This document shows positions 21,723 to 33,782 of a stretch of 64,000 bases of DNA, in pieces. The notes below the pieces were generated by a model. That model searched no databases, was not told where the DNA came from, and saw only the letters and a list, made by a program, of their open reading frames with translations. The DNA comes from Craterostigma plantagineum (lineage: Eukaryota > Streptophyta > Magnoliopsida > Lamiales > Linderniaceae), in contig JAPQWV010000017.1 in assembly GCA_027422505.1 (NCBI GenBank), positions 12,587,501 through 12,651,500 of the forward strand. The letters run 5' to 3'. The position numbers and the translations under genes are program-made. Position 1 is the stretch's first letter. Every line of letters begins with the position of its first letter.

Positions 21723-23562
21723 TGCTGGGTTACCCGGTGTCGCCCGGAGATGCCACGTCCCCGAGTACGGTGCGGAACAAAAAATTTTCGGGTTCCCCGA
21801 TTGGCCTCGTGGCTCGGATCAGAATAGTAACACATAGACACGTAATAGGGGGGTCAAACCCGTAGAGATTTACCAATTGACGCGAGTGGCAACACCTCGT
21901 CCTTTTCTTCAAGACTTCGTCAATGGTGGTGATGGCACTAGATCGTCACGCCGACCTCGCAGTGTACAACGGAATCAGTTCTCTAAAGATGGCTAGAGAG
22001 AACCGAGCAGTCGCGTGGGAGAAACATGTGTGCGTTCGGTGTGTGTGTTTTGTGCCTTATGTTGATTTCGAAAATCACTTCTCTTTTTTATGGAGCACGG
22101 AATTTAGTCTATTTAAAGGCTTGGATTTCGATTTCTAACTCCCCTAAAGTGTGAGATATTTTTGCCAAATCTTACTCTCTTTTGAACTCCAAATCCAAAC
22201 TTAAGGAAACTTGCTATTATTAGAAAAGCAACTTAAATACCAAGTCAAACTAAGTTTATTTAAATATGGTATAAAATTCGAAACTTAATCCTAGAATAAT
22301 TTCGAAATTTCAATAAATAGTATTCCAAATATTTTATTCCATATCTATTTATATCAAATATGCAAATTCTGAAAATACCCTCAAAGGCATATTTCGAAAT
22401 TAGCTTAAGGCCAAATCCAATTTTATCCTCAAGCTCAGCACTTGGTCAAGCCCAAGTCTTAAAGTTAGTTTCATAAGAAGTCCAACTACGATCCAATAAA
22501 TGGCCCGAGGCCCATTAAGGCGTGGCCCAACGGTCCAAGGCCCATTAAGGCCCAAAACACCTTATCTCCTTATCAGTACACGTTGATGATCCTTTTTAAG
22601 CCTGACTCTCTAGGTACGACTCAGTCGGCAAGGGAGGAATCCAGAGTCCGGTAGTTACCTAGCCAATCCCGCAGTACCGGACCGTAACCCGATTCGGGTG
22701 CGAATTTCGACCCAGTCTTTATTCCAGAACCTTACTGTAGATTATAGTACTACGTATGAACCCTTCAGCTATGTCCCAATCGAGTGAGAGCCATGGTTTA
22801 TGTCAAACTCACCAAACTCGATTCTATGATAAAACGAAGACGAAGCAAATTACCAAACTACCCTCCATGTCTAACATGAGTTAGTTCAATACCTTGGCCA
22901 AGGATTTTGTAATTTCCCGTCACCGTCCTCATAGGACATTTATCTAGATTACTTGCGAGACTGTGAATCCGTACTCGGCATTCTAAGCCCGGCAATCACA
23001 AACCGTCATCAAGACCGCATCTGGCCCGCTGACCCATGCAACATCAAATCGGGTCGAGGGGAACCAGTGACAGTCGAGACTTCGAAGTCAACTCCGTCAA
23101 AGCTCCTTTCGGTCTAAGGTTCACGTAGACTACCATAGTATTGTCGTCGGTCATTGACACTCCTTGAGTAATAAGCCTTGTTCGACCATACCACCCGTGA
23201 GTCAGTGTCCATGAAACGATTCAATCTCTTGATTCGATTCGTATCACAAGTCATGACCTCTGCTTCCAAGTGGGATATCGGCACACGATAGGTCATCGAC
23301 AAGTAGGCCGTGATCGGTTATCCAGCACCCAACTAGAGCCTCAGGCTTACGAACTTTCAATATTCGAGGTTAAGAGTCCACTAGTGCCTTTCTCTCTCGT
23401 GCCCATAGAGAACAGTGACTCAACTCGCATTTGGATTTGTTCATTTATTGTTTTACTGGATGCTAAGTAAAGAACTCATATATCAAGAAACGAACAATGC
23501 CTTTCCATAAACACACGAAAACATTTTATTACAAAAAGTCAAATGATAAATAAGCTAATGCC
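21723..23562 (-). repeat. COPIA-1 5' LTR (about 1.84 kb kept, outer end missing)
   Basis: Begins TGCTGGGTTACCC next to the primer site. Its outer part, 23369-23562, duplicates 4550-4751. Homology stops at AAGCTAATGCC (near 23562), about 40-50 bp short of the LTR terminus as seen at 4792, so the outer edge was lost or replaced. No gene lies inside. Confidence 0.75.
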
Positions 23563-24130
23563 TTTATAGGTGTACAGTTAGTCTGGGATTAGCTTGATTT
23601 TCGAAATGAATAATGATAGAAAAGAAAATTTTTAAGAAAGATGAAGTTCGATTTTTGAAGGAATTTTGATAGTGTTATTAGGGTTTTCACGAATCTTACA
23701 TGTTTCTCGGGTTGTGAGTGTAAATAAAAGGTTCGCGAATGGAGCTTCGCGAATCATAAGGTTGTGAAGTTTTACGGGCCGAAATCCGAACCTCGCGAAC
23801 TGGAAGGGTTCGCGAATGTGAGATAAATTCGGGCCAATTGTCTGATTTTGCGGCCATGGAAGTTCGTGAATTAGGATATGAGGTGAGGTTCGTGGGCCAG
23901 ATCATTTCGCGGGCCATTTCACGAATCAGCTTATTTCACGGGTCAGCGTTCTTAGCGGGCTACTTCGCGGGTCAAAGGGTTTCGCGAATTGTAAACTCTT
24001 CGTGGGCCGAATGAACTTCGCGAGCCCTAAAGCTTTCGCGAACTGTGAACCCTTTGCGAATTAGACGAGGTTCGCGAATCAGTAAATCGCGGGTTGAGCA
24101 TTGACTGCGAATCCAATTTCGAAACGTAGT
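23563..24130. repeat. TTCGCGAA-rich repeat block
   Basis: About 15 copies of GTTCGCGAAT, CTTCGCGAGCC, TTCGTGGGCC and TTTCACGGGTC occur between 23700 and 24100, spaced 20-40 bp. The core TTCGCGAA is itself palindromic. It resembles the CGCGAAATTT tracts of the SIRE elements but is not clearly one of them. No gene seen. Confidence 0.5.
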
Positions 24131-25137
24131 TCTTTTAAGCGAGAATGTATACATACTGATAGTAATTATATGTTCAGAGGATCAACATTTAGGGACTCCA
24201 TCAGACTTCATATTCGACTGTAGCGGGAGGGCAGGTAGGTGGATCATCCATCTACAATACGTAAACGCAAATGTGATTTATGTGTTGTTATGTGATTCGA
24301 TGATTTCTGTGATTTACGTGTTTTATATCTTTACGTATATTTCATGAGGATCATATTTTCATATTATACCACGTATATGCCTGGCATGTGCATATCACAT
24401 CAGATGAGATGGTTTCCACCGTATTGAGACGGTGATGATTCGACGTATTGTTAAGTGGGGAGATTGAGAATATTTGTGACCTGTTAGGCTCACAGAATAC
24501 CAGGCGGAGACAGACGTGATCGATCTGTCTACTCGGACGTGATCCGTTCGAGGTGCATAACGCCAGAAGGGATGCGGGTGTTATCACCCATATATATGGA
24601 TACGGGTGTTATCGCCCATGACTTAGGGATACGGGTTTAACCACCCATGATACTGGATTCGGGTGTGATCACGTGACCACCCATGATATGTATTGCGCGC
24701 GTGAGCCTAACCTAAGGCCCTGTGTCATGAGATATGAGATAGAAACGGGGGAAAAGAAAGAGTGTGCATTGGCATGCGAGACATTGGGATTGGGGTTGAG
24801 TGCACACTTACATACATGAATATTATTCACCTACTGGGCAAATTGCTCGGTGTTTACGTGTTGTAGGTACTGAGCCTGATGTTGCTACACGTCAAGGCTG
24901 GGCGGCTGGTGGCGGTGCTCCACGAACCTTTGAGCGCGGGGTGGTACATGGATGAAGACCTGTGGAGCGGCTTTAGGGTTTTTCGTTATTTTGACATTTT
25001 GGGTATGGCCTTTGTATAGACTGACTATGTAGACGATCTTTTGTCGTTAGGAGAAAAAAAATAGTTAGACGGGTCTTCCGCGACGTACGTTGCGAAAATC
25101 CGCCACTAATCTTAATTAGAAAAGTAGGGTCGCTACA
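24131..25137. repeat. unclassified dispersed repeat with four short tandem units (24571-24690)
   Basis: Four successive units of 28-35 bp begin GATACGGGTG..., each holding a GGGTG...CACCC mini-inverted repeat (24571, 24599, 24628, 24656). The right part (CTACTGGGCAAATTGCTCGG at 24833, and AAGTAGGGTCGCTACA at 25137) has the feel of a Ty3/gypsy LTR end, but no matching left end, PBS or target duplication was found. Confidence 0.35.
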
Positions 25138-26801
25138 GATTGTGATGCTATAACTCGAGATGTTAATAGGTAAAATACTATGTTGTTCTTTCTCGGGTTT
25201 ATGCGGTAAAAAACTTTGTGATTGTAATATTTTTACATAGTGATTTTCAATTTCCTTGGTTGCAATAGTGATTCTTTTTTCTTCGTTAACATATATTTTT
25301 TCATGTAAACTATGGTGTCGTGGTGTGCGATAATTTAACTATAGTCCGTGTGGTAGATCGCAAAAATTCGCCATAACTCTGTCTCGACGGTAAGTCGAGA
25401 CGTTGTTAGCTATAATTGTTGGCTATTTTCACATATTTTACTGCTTGACCAGGAGCAAAGTGTGAATAGTCGCAACCTTTGGGCGCATTCACAACTAGTA
25501 CATTTTCAGCCCAATGGTTCAAACCCGACCACGCAGACAATACCTTTTAGCGACAATTTACGCAATCCATGGAACCCGACCCTTTTGCACCTCATGGTGC
25601 CCAGTCAGCGCTTACTCGGTGCCACACATGGTTCTGAAACCGGCTTTTAGAAGCGGGTCGGAAATTTTAGTGGTTTAAGGTTTAGTGGTTTAACCGTTAT
25701 AAAATCGGAACCAAACCGGAGTCTACCGGTATCATTAAATATAATTAATATATAGTTTTTGATTGACTCAACCAAATAACATTATTATATAGATGTTTAT
25801 TTAGTAACTATTTTCTATATTTGAATTTTATAAAATTGAGGATCAAAATTAAATAAAGTAATTTATGTTGGTAGTTGAAATTAATTATACCAAGGGCTAC
25901 AGAAATTAAATCTATAAAATTTGGGGTCAAAACTAAATCAGAATAAAAAAATCTGGTCCCTCAGTTAATTATAAAACAAAAAATATATGAGGTATAAAAG
26001 ATTCGAACCAGGCCCACTAGCCCACGACTTTATCACTGGACCACATTAAAAGATCTACAAGTTTATTGATTTTCATTCATTATATTGATTTTCATTTTTT
26101 TTTCAAATAGACCGGACCAGAATCGGACCAAATTTCCGGCCGGTTCGCTGGTTTTCGGTCTTAACCTGCCGGTCCGGTTTGGTTTTCAAAACCTTGGCGC
26201 CACACCGTCTCCATTTGCCTACATGCCACTGAAATGTCATCACGTCGATCGTCGTCCGAGCCGCCAAGTCACCGCCACATGCGTCCACCTAGGTGACACA
26301 TCATCATCGGTGCCACTTCATCGAGCATAAGTTTAAGCTCCTCAGGCTCCTCGCAACGATGCATAAGTTTAGTCATGGACTCGTTGTCGGAGGTGCAAGG
26401 CACCTCCTCGCACTCGGGTTACTTTCGAGTAAAACCCATTAGCCATAAGCCTACTTCGCCTACTTGAACCTTATGCCAAGCCTTTTGAGTTACTTACATA
26501 AGGTAATTTTATATCAAGCAATATTTTTAAGTTGTCTAATTAATGTGGGATAAAGTTCATATACCTTATACATACATTTAAACTAGATTATTTATCGAGC
26601 CAACTAAGAAAATTAATTTCTAAGTCATTCGACATCAACTTTGAGAAAATTAAAATACTAACTGTACTCGAAGTGAAAGTGACAATACTAAAACAACTTT
26701 CGAGTTTGGTTGCCCCGCTGTACCTTGATTTTAATAAGGTCAACTAAATCGTCATTATAGGGTACATTAGCCCACTATGGCCCAAATACCTAATTTGGCT
26801 A
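25138..26801. other. intergenic, mostly featureless; possible tRNA-derived SINE head at 25990-26049 (minus)
   Basis: On the minus strand 26043-26031 reads TGGTCCAGTGATA (A-box-like) and 26009-26000 reads GGTTCGAATC (B-box consensus). This is the internal Pol III promoter arrangement of tRNA-derived SINEs. No complete tRNA fold or clear SINE tail was recognised. Around 26110-26190 are CCGGTCCGGTTT-type repeats. The rest is AT-rich with no supported gene. Confidence 0.35.
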
Positions 26802-27363
26802 TGTTGAGCTTTGATCAAAACCAGAAAGAATATCGAATAAACAATAAAATCAACACAAGAACACCCGAATTACCGTGGTTCGGATTGATCTCAAATCGTA
26901 TCAATCCTACTCCATAGCAGTTTATATTCTCTTTTACTTTTACAGAATACATATCCCTCGCTACTCTCTATGCTTGAGATTACAGATTCAAAACTTTCTT
27001 AACGATCAATCTACAAGAGAAGAATTTGCGCGTGTTTGTGTGTGTTTTACGTGCGAAGAATGATTCGATTATGCTAAGCTCGTGAAGAAGGCAATTATGC
27101 TTCAACTGATCTGTTTGATAACAGCCAAATAACCATCATGCTTAAGCAACTTAACTCCGAGCACTTTGACTTGAACTCCAATTTCCAGCAACTTACAAAT
27201 TCGCCACTACCAGTTGCAACTTCAAGCAATGAACTTATCAACTCTTAGCAGCAAAACATTCTTCAGCAACGAGCTTCAATCATCAAACTCTTCAGCCCAT
27301 TTTACGTACTATGAGACTAATATCCACAAACTCCATATTAGTCGCTTACTTACATTTCCAATA
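26802..27363 (-). repeat. COPIA-2 candidate 3' LTR
   Basis: On the plus strand it runs from TGTTGAGCTTTG (26802) to TTTCCAATA (27363). On the minus strand this is TATTGGAAATG...CTCAACA, an LTR-like end pair with one mutated terminus. It starts just after the RNase H stop and a GGAGGCTAACCAAG purine-rich stretch. No second copy is in the window. Confidence 0.4.
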
Positions 27364-27370
27364 GACTTGG

Positions 27371-29790
27371 TTAGCCTCCAGAAACCAAATTAACTTCAAC
27401 AGTATCGAACTTCTTCCTCGAAACAGCCTTTTACCCATATCAGCAAGATTATGGTCTGTGTGATTTTACCAGTATAATCTTCTCTTTTGCAACCACATCT
27501 CGAATGAAATGAAGCTTCACATCAATATGTTTAGTTCTCTCATAAAAAATGCTATTCTTGCCAAGACGTAGAGCAGTTTTCTGGAAACACCTCCAGCTCA
27601 ATGACAAAGCCATAGATCAACATTCACTTTATTGTATCGGTTTAAGTCGTGTACTCCACCATTGTGCTAGATAGTGCTACTACCTTCCGCAAACACGCTC
27701 TTCAACTGCTTGCTGTTCCAAAAGAAGTAAATCAATGATATTGTTGTATGAACTGTGTTTCCGAACATTAAACCTCTCACATGGTTCCTTTAACATACCT
27801 GAATATACATTCAGAGCTAACCAATGACTCGTCTGTGGACTGGAAGTGAATCTACTTACCACACTTATAGCATGAGCTATATCCGGGCGTGTGCACACCA
27901 TAGCATACATAAGAGATCCAACCACATTTGTGTAAGGTATTTTCTTCATAAACTCTATATGTTCTTGATCTTCGTCTTCCATAGTTACTGACATCTTGAA
28001 ATGATTAGCTAAAGGAGCAGTCACAACCTTTAAATAACCATAACATAACTTGTTAAACACTTTCACGAGATATGCTTCCTAAGTTAAAAATAAAAAATGC
28101 TTCGACTCTTGATATCCCTGCTGAAGATCCTCTTAGCATGACCCAAATCCTTCATTTCGAATTCAGCCTTCAGAATATCTTTCAGTTAATGTATCTCAGA
28201 CACGTATTTGCACACAATTAAAATATCATATACGTATAGTAGAAGGTATACAAAACAACTCGGGCCTAATTTCTTTGAATAAAACAAACGAATCAAAACT
28301 GCTTCTATTGAATTTGTGTCCTTGAATGAAATCCTCGAGCCTCTTGTTCCATTGCCTAGGAGATTGCTTGAGCCCATAGATTTTTGTAATAGACATACCA
28401 TCTCTTTATTTCCGCTTTGCTCGAAGCCTTTAAAATTGAGACATTAATATCCTTTCCTCAAGCTCGCCATGTAAGAACTCCATCTTGACATCCATTTTCT
28501 CGAGTTCAAGGTCATATTTCGTCACCAAGGAAAGAAAATATCTGATAGACCTATATTTCACAACCCGTGAAAATATCTCATTGTAGTCAACTCCATCCTT
28601 TTGCGTAAAGCCACGACCTACCGCCGAGCCTTGAACCTCATATAATTCCCTTCTTCTTTCTTCTTGAAGATCCATTTGCATGTTAGAACTTTTTTTCCTT
28701 TCGGCCTTTCAACTAAACTCCAAGTTTTGTTCCTTCAAAGAGAACTCATTTCTTCTTCCATGGTTTTTATCCATTGACTTTTTTTACATGATATTGCTTC
28801 TTGGTAGCTTTTGGGACCATCAAATGCTAAGTCCTCACTTAAAACAAAAGCAAAAGCACAATAAAACTAGTAACTGTTTCAGCAAAGCCATACATGTTCG
28901 TTGCTTGAACCACCCTTCTTTGTCTGTCACGTGTGAGGTGGTTTGAGGTTAAATCTTCATGCTCTTGGCCTTAATCAAATCCCTGTGCTTCAAGCTCTTC
29001 AAAGATATCTTCAGTTTGCCCAGGCTCCACCTCAGGATGAAGATCATGACACCTTCTTTCAGCGTCAACACAACTTGAATGATGTTCTTTACTAGATTGT
29101 TGTTTCTTTAGGCCATTGCAGCTTCATTGAATGTCACATCCCTGCTAATCATGCCCTTGTGCATTCTCGGTTCTAAGCACCATAGTTTATAGCCCCTAAT
29201 GCCATCAGGTTATCCTAAGAAAATACACTAAACGACTCTAGGGTCCATCTTGCCGCCTCTTACATGCGCATATGCTTCGTAGCCAAACACCTTCAATGTT
29301 TAGCAGTTAGTAGCTTTTGCTGACCACTTCTAATCTGGAGTCTTAAACTCCAATGCAGTAGATGGACACTGGTTGATGAGAGAAGCTGTTGTGGTTGCAG
29401 ATTCAGCCCAAAAGGTCTTAGGAAGCTTAGTCAACATAAGCATACACTAAATTCTTTCAAGTAATGTCCTATTGAACCTCTGTGCCAATCCGTTCTATTG
29501 TGGCTTACCAACTACGGACTTGATATCCCCTCACGTTTACAATAATCTCTCTTTGGAGCAAGATTCAAGTCCAATATAAGTGCGCAACTTCTTCACTTTC
29601 TTGCTCGTTTGAGTTTCAACTAAAGTCTTCCGTTCATTAAATTTTCGAATGCATCTGGCTTGTTTTGCAGTATTCATAGTTTTCTCGAGTAATCGTCAAT
29701 GATACTCATGAAATAACTTCCCCCAGAAAGAGACTCAACCCTTGAGGGACCCCACAAATCTGAGTGAACATAGTTTGCGATCGCCTTGGT
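27371..29790 (-). pseudogene. COPIA-2 pol (integrase, RT, RNase H), broken
   Basis: Integrase: DLWGPSRVESLSGGSYFMS followed by IIDDYSR near 29700, VVGKPQ-NGLAQRFNRTLLE near 29490, and the core end KVFGYEAYAHV, FLG-PDGIRGYKLW near 29230. RT: RGFTQKDGVDYNEIFS at ~28600, LELEKMDVKMEFLHGEL, then LLLYVYDILIVCK at ~28230, where YVYD stands in place of the catalytic YVDD. RNase H side: PYTNVVGSLMYAMVCTRPDIAHA near 27940, and ERTKHIDVKLHFIRDVV near 27500. These pieces lie in different frames separated by stops. The YVDD-to-YVYD change alone would probably disable polymerisation. Confidence 0.8.
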
Positions 29791-31120
29791 CTCGAAAGTA
29801 CTCGAACTGAACCTAACTCGGCTCCCAAGAACACATATTTCACATAATTCAGTTCTTCAGTATTATCTTTGCCCAATAATAATCCACAAGGTCTCCGGGC
29901 ACGATCCAACACAAGTAGAAATAAGAACATATAGCATCATAAGCGTCATAAGTAGATGAGTTGTACTTTCTACGATAAGTTTCACATTTCACATCATAAT
30001 GATTGTAAAGCTTTTCAGAACGATGAATGTTTTTGGACTGCCTATTAATATGATTAATTATTAGAACAAACATTTCCATGTCCATACTTTGTAAAAGAAT
30101 GATTAGGGAAGTCATTAGAAGCACAACATGAACACTTTCTGTTTGAACTTGAAACGTCTTTAGAGGCGTTTTTTGAGAGGAAAAGTGTTATTCTTTAAAA
30201 TGTTTTTCATTAGTTTTGGAAAGAAATTTTTCTTTCTCCATTTTAATTTTCTTTTGTTCCTTTATCTTTTGTTTCCGAAGATGTTTTTTCTTTACCATGC
30301 ATTTTTCTTTTGCTTGAGGTTTCACCTTTTCGCACATAAAACATATAATGAGTAAATGTATGTTTAGTTTTAGGAACAGACGAAAGCTTACTAGTCGTCT
30401 TAATTAGCCTGTTTGGAAGATTTTTATAGGAGGATCTTTTAAAACAAAGAGATGGTTGAGCTTGTGCTCCTATCAGGGGTTTTTCATTAAGTTTTGAAAT
30501 TTCATTTTTTAAGTTTTTCCTTTTCAGTTTGAAAACATTTTTTTCACATTCGAAAGTGGAATGTAAATCTGTAAATTTTTGTATTATTTATGGAATATAA
30601 CAAAAGGTAGGTATTTTCAGAATTAGTAAGTTCTCCCTCGATAGACAAAGACTTGCCTTCACTGGAAGGAGGATAAATTGATTCATAGTCAGTAGAGGAG
30701 AAATTTACCTTGCCTTATAACTGTCGTTCAATTCTGTGTAATCAAAAGAAATTCCAGCTAAGGCTTTTGTTTTTCTTTTCTGAGCATCATTTATTTCTGA
30801 TGCTCCAGTAAACACCATCAGCTTGGTTAAACCAAAATCCATGTACTAGATATCATAGAGTTGAGGTGATGTCACTTTCTTTAGATAACATGGATTTTTC
30901 GTATCGTAAGCCTTCGTAAGGATTATAGAAGTCAACATCCATAGGCTGATTTAAAAATATAGGTTGATCAGTTTGACCTCTACTACCAAGAATGTCTACC
31001 AGATTTTTAATCTTTGTGTACAACTTCTTGCGCTCTTAAGAGATAAAGTCAAACTGTCTTAGGGACTCGTTTCGTTCAAGTTCGCAAGCCAAAAAACAGA
31101 AGAGCGACTTTACGTTGCTT
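29791..31120. other. region without a supported gene, possible decayed leader/gag
   Basis: Lies between COPIA-2 integrase and an orphan primer site. It is T-rich on the plus strand (30170-30600) with no intact domain. It may be the gag and leader of whichever minus-strand element owned the PBS at 31121, but no gag motif was recognised. Confidence 0.3.
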
Positions 31121-31245
31121 GCTCAGATACCATGTGAAGGTGAATATAATATTTTCTCTCTCTGTACCATTGCCGTCTATATATACAAGTATTCTAAACT
31201 CTATCTAATTAAAAATAAATACAGTCTCATAATTATAGCCTAACA
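31121..31245 (-). repeat. orphan primer-binding site plus 113-bp LTR-like unit
   Basis: GCTCAGATACCA (31121-31132) is the reverse complement of TGGTATCTGAGC, one base from the tRNA-iMet site. Next to it 31133-31245 runs TGTGAAGG...CCTAACA, i.e. TGTTAGG...TTCACA on the minus strand, with TATATATAGAC as a TATA box. Very short for an LTR; no partner copy is in the window. Confidence 0.45.
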
Positions 31246-32275
31246 TAATGCAATTAACGAGTAATCAAGGAGAGTAAATCAAGTAGGGACTAATCGAAAC
31301 AACGAGTTCACATCGTGGCTTTCTCTTTTCTTTTTCATTATTCATTATTTGTGACTGGTATTTGGTCACAAATATTTCGAAGGAATGCTCATTTAATTTG
31401 TGCGACAAATAAACCGTCGCAAAATCCCATCACAAAATTAGCAACAGTATTAGTGCACTAACCCTTTGTCCGACATGGGATTTAGCAACGACACAGTTCC
31501 GTCGGAAATCGGTCGCAAAAGCAGTCACTGGCGGATTTTTGACGGTTTCCTCTCTTGCCAGTAGAGTTTTTAATTTAACTTTTAGTGAGTAAGATTCTTT
31601 TTATGGTTCTCTAACAAGTAATAATAAGAGAAATTGCTCACTTTCCTCGTTCTTTTGTTCTTTTAATTTCGAGATTCTCTACATGATCGTCGAGGGTTTG
31701 TGACAACTTCCAGAGTTTGTTTGGTTGGAGGATTTAGAAATTTTAATGTTGTTTATATATTGGTGTGTCCGATAGATTGATTTATATAAAATATGGATCT
31801 TAATCCATGTAGACACCGGTTTAGATAAAAACACGTCTGAGGTGAATTAATGTACAACCCACTAACCACACGATTTTTATTTTACAAACATTATTAGTCT
31901 AAACCCTCCTAAATATAAATTTTCGTACCAAACAAGGAGTTAGTTCTTTCTCACAAACCAATTTCTTCCATCCCTAACAAGCACCCATTCATGTAAATAA
32001 ACTCAGCGGCAAGCAGGTTTTGACTAATGATGCGAAATATGACAATAATGCCTGAAAACATTTCCTCCCTAAACACCCAATTATGCTTTATTATTTTGCT
32101 AGCTAGATCTCCTCCGTGTGCATGGATCGAGCAAAATCGAGAAGGATCTTCATCACTTTCTGGTATTTTTTTTAGCAGTTTATGTTATGCCTCATGAATA
32201 TTATTATAGCTGATTCCAAGGTAGTCTTCCATCGATCCAGGTGCTTCTACCTGACATATTCGCGATATCAACGAG
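31246..32275. other. intergenic, 3' flank of the type-B ARR gene; possible CACTA end at ~31310-31567
   Basis: 31380-31567 contains ACCGTCGCAAAATCCC, CCGTCGGAAATCGGTCGC and a terminal GACGGTTTCCTCTCTTGCC followed by AGTAG, resembling the subterminal repeats and end of a CACTA element, though the last bases read TAGAG instead of TAGTG. The rest (31570-32275) is AT-rich with no gene seen. Confidence 0.3.
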
Positions 32276-32357
32276 TTAGGTGATGCAGGAAAACTCAAGC
32301 CATAGAAGAAAAATAACGAGAGAAAAACTTAAAACCTGAGAAAGGAGTCCAGCCATG

Positions 32358-32424
<67 letters not shown>

Positions 32425-33782
32425 GTCCAAAGAATTCGTTTTCAAATCCTATGTGATGACTATGCATCATCATGATGGCATCGCCGTTATTACCCCTCGA
32501 CGCCCCGACGACAAGAGACAACGAAGTAAGCTGCTGACTAGTTGCTGCAAAATTCCCATGGCAAGAAGCTTCTGCGCTTGGAGGGACAACCACATTCTGC
32601 AGATTATTATTGGTTTGGCTAAATTGATTGTCGTTAGTAAAGGTATTAAACCCATTGTTAACGTTCATCTCAGCTTTCATATGGCTTGGTTCTTGAAGAA
32701 GTAGCATCAGCCCATTGGAGTCATTCGAAGCTAGCCCGTAATTACTGATGAGAGGCGTCGAGTTGTTGTTATTGCTACTAATGTTACTTCCAAAATGGCC
32801 CAAGACATTATTAGTATTATGACGAAGTCCCTGAGATGTCATTACACGGTTATGTCCAACATGATTCAAGATTTGAGTCCTTGATGTCTGACCAATCTGT
32901 GGTAGAACAAAGTTGTAGTGGCCCATTTGAGAAGAAAGGGAAGGAGATACAAAGGGAAGGTTCATGTTCGTGCTATTAGCACCGAATAATGATGTGGAGA
33001 ATGGGTAGGGCTCGGCGATCTTAGTTCTTTAAACATGCGCATGTCTTGTTGATCAAGTTGGAAACTGTCGCTGGGATTGCTGAGATTCCCAGTTGTAGGC
33101 AAAGAACTGATTGAACTCATTCTTCTGGAAGGCATGCGAGCAGATGTTAGAAACTTTGATCCATAAGACGAACCTTGTTGGAGCATGAAACAGCTGCCCG
33201 AGTAAAGATTGCTGCTGAATCGTCTCTGGGCAGTTAGCTTTCTAAGATAGATACGGTACTTCTGCATTGTTTAACAGAGAACAAAAAACATGAAGGGGTT
33301 TTAACAAAGCCTAGGATGTTCGTTAAAAAAAACATGTTAGAAAACCCCGAATTGGACATTCTCTGACCTGAAGGTGGCTTGCAACGTTCTCTCTAATAGC
33401 CCGGGAACGTTCATTTTCTCAAGGATCTTCTTAGGCACAGCTTCTGCATTTCACCAAAAGAATTTAAAGGGAAAAACAGAAAATCAAAAGCAACGAAATT
33501 AAGGGGAAAAAGTAAATGATTTGAAGGTGGCTGAAATTTGCTTACTATCGATCCCAAGTTCATTAACAGCTTTGACAAACTTTGTGTGGAGTTCGATGGA
33601 CCATACAACACGGGGCTTCTTCACCGAAGAAGTGCTGCCATTTTCTTCTTTGCCTCTCCTTTTCCTCGAATTTCTCGAATCCTCTTCATTGCCCGACGAA
33701 GAGGAATCCCCATCATCATTATCCTCAGATTGATTATTCTGAGGCTGTTGAGCACCGTTCTCAAAGCTGCCCGACTTCGCCA

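Larger units (their letters stand above)
4550..23562 (-). mobile_element. COPIA-1: old minus-strand Ty1/copia element, split by SIRE-A and SIRE-B
   Basis: Read right to left: 5' LTR (21723-23562), primer-binding site (21710-21721), a long leader with a GC-rich hairpin array, gag, protease, integrase N-terminal half, [SIRE-B insertion 6586-18165], integrase C-terminal half, reverse transcriptase, RNase H, and the inner part of the 3' LTR (4550-4792). Removing SIRE-B and one GGCAC copy restores an open integrase frame across the junction (..SYTDV then PISLWGHALL..). The shared LTR stretches (4550-4751 and 23369-23562) differ at roughly one base in twenty, so COPIA-1 is much older than SIRE-B. 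Sublineage not assigned. Confidence 0.85.
26802..29790 (-). mobile_element. COPIA-2: decayed minus-strand Ty1/copia element, 3' part
   Basis: Integrase, RT and RNase H follow one another on the minus strand (29790 to 27371), then a candidate 3' LTR (27363 to 26802). Many stops and frameshifts mark it as old. Its 5' part was not convincingly identified: the PBS and LTR at 31121-31245 do not match the candidate 3' LTR. Confidence 0.75.

Noticed and set aside
21203..21837. Long Arg/Ala/Pro-rich open frames on both strands
   Set aside because: They result from high G+C content and hairpins in a retroelement leader; overlapping frames on both strands and no domain.
24219..25137. Solo LTR running TGTAGCGGG...GGGTCGCTACA
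   Set aside because: The end bases form a plausible inverted pair, but flanking five-mers differ (TCGAC and GATTG) and no PBS, PPT or second copy is present.
26802..31245. One complete COPIA-2 element from 26802 to 31245
   Set aside because: The candidate 3' LTR (about 560 bp, TGTTGAGC.. end) and the 113-bp unit beside the PBS do not match, so they are listed separately.
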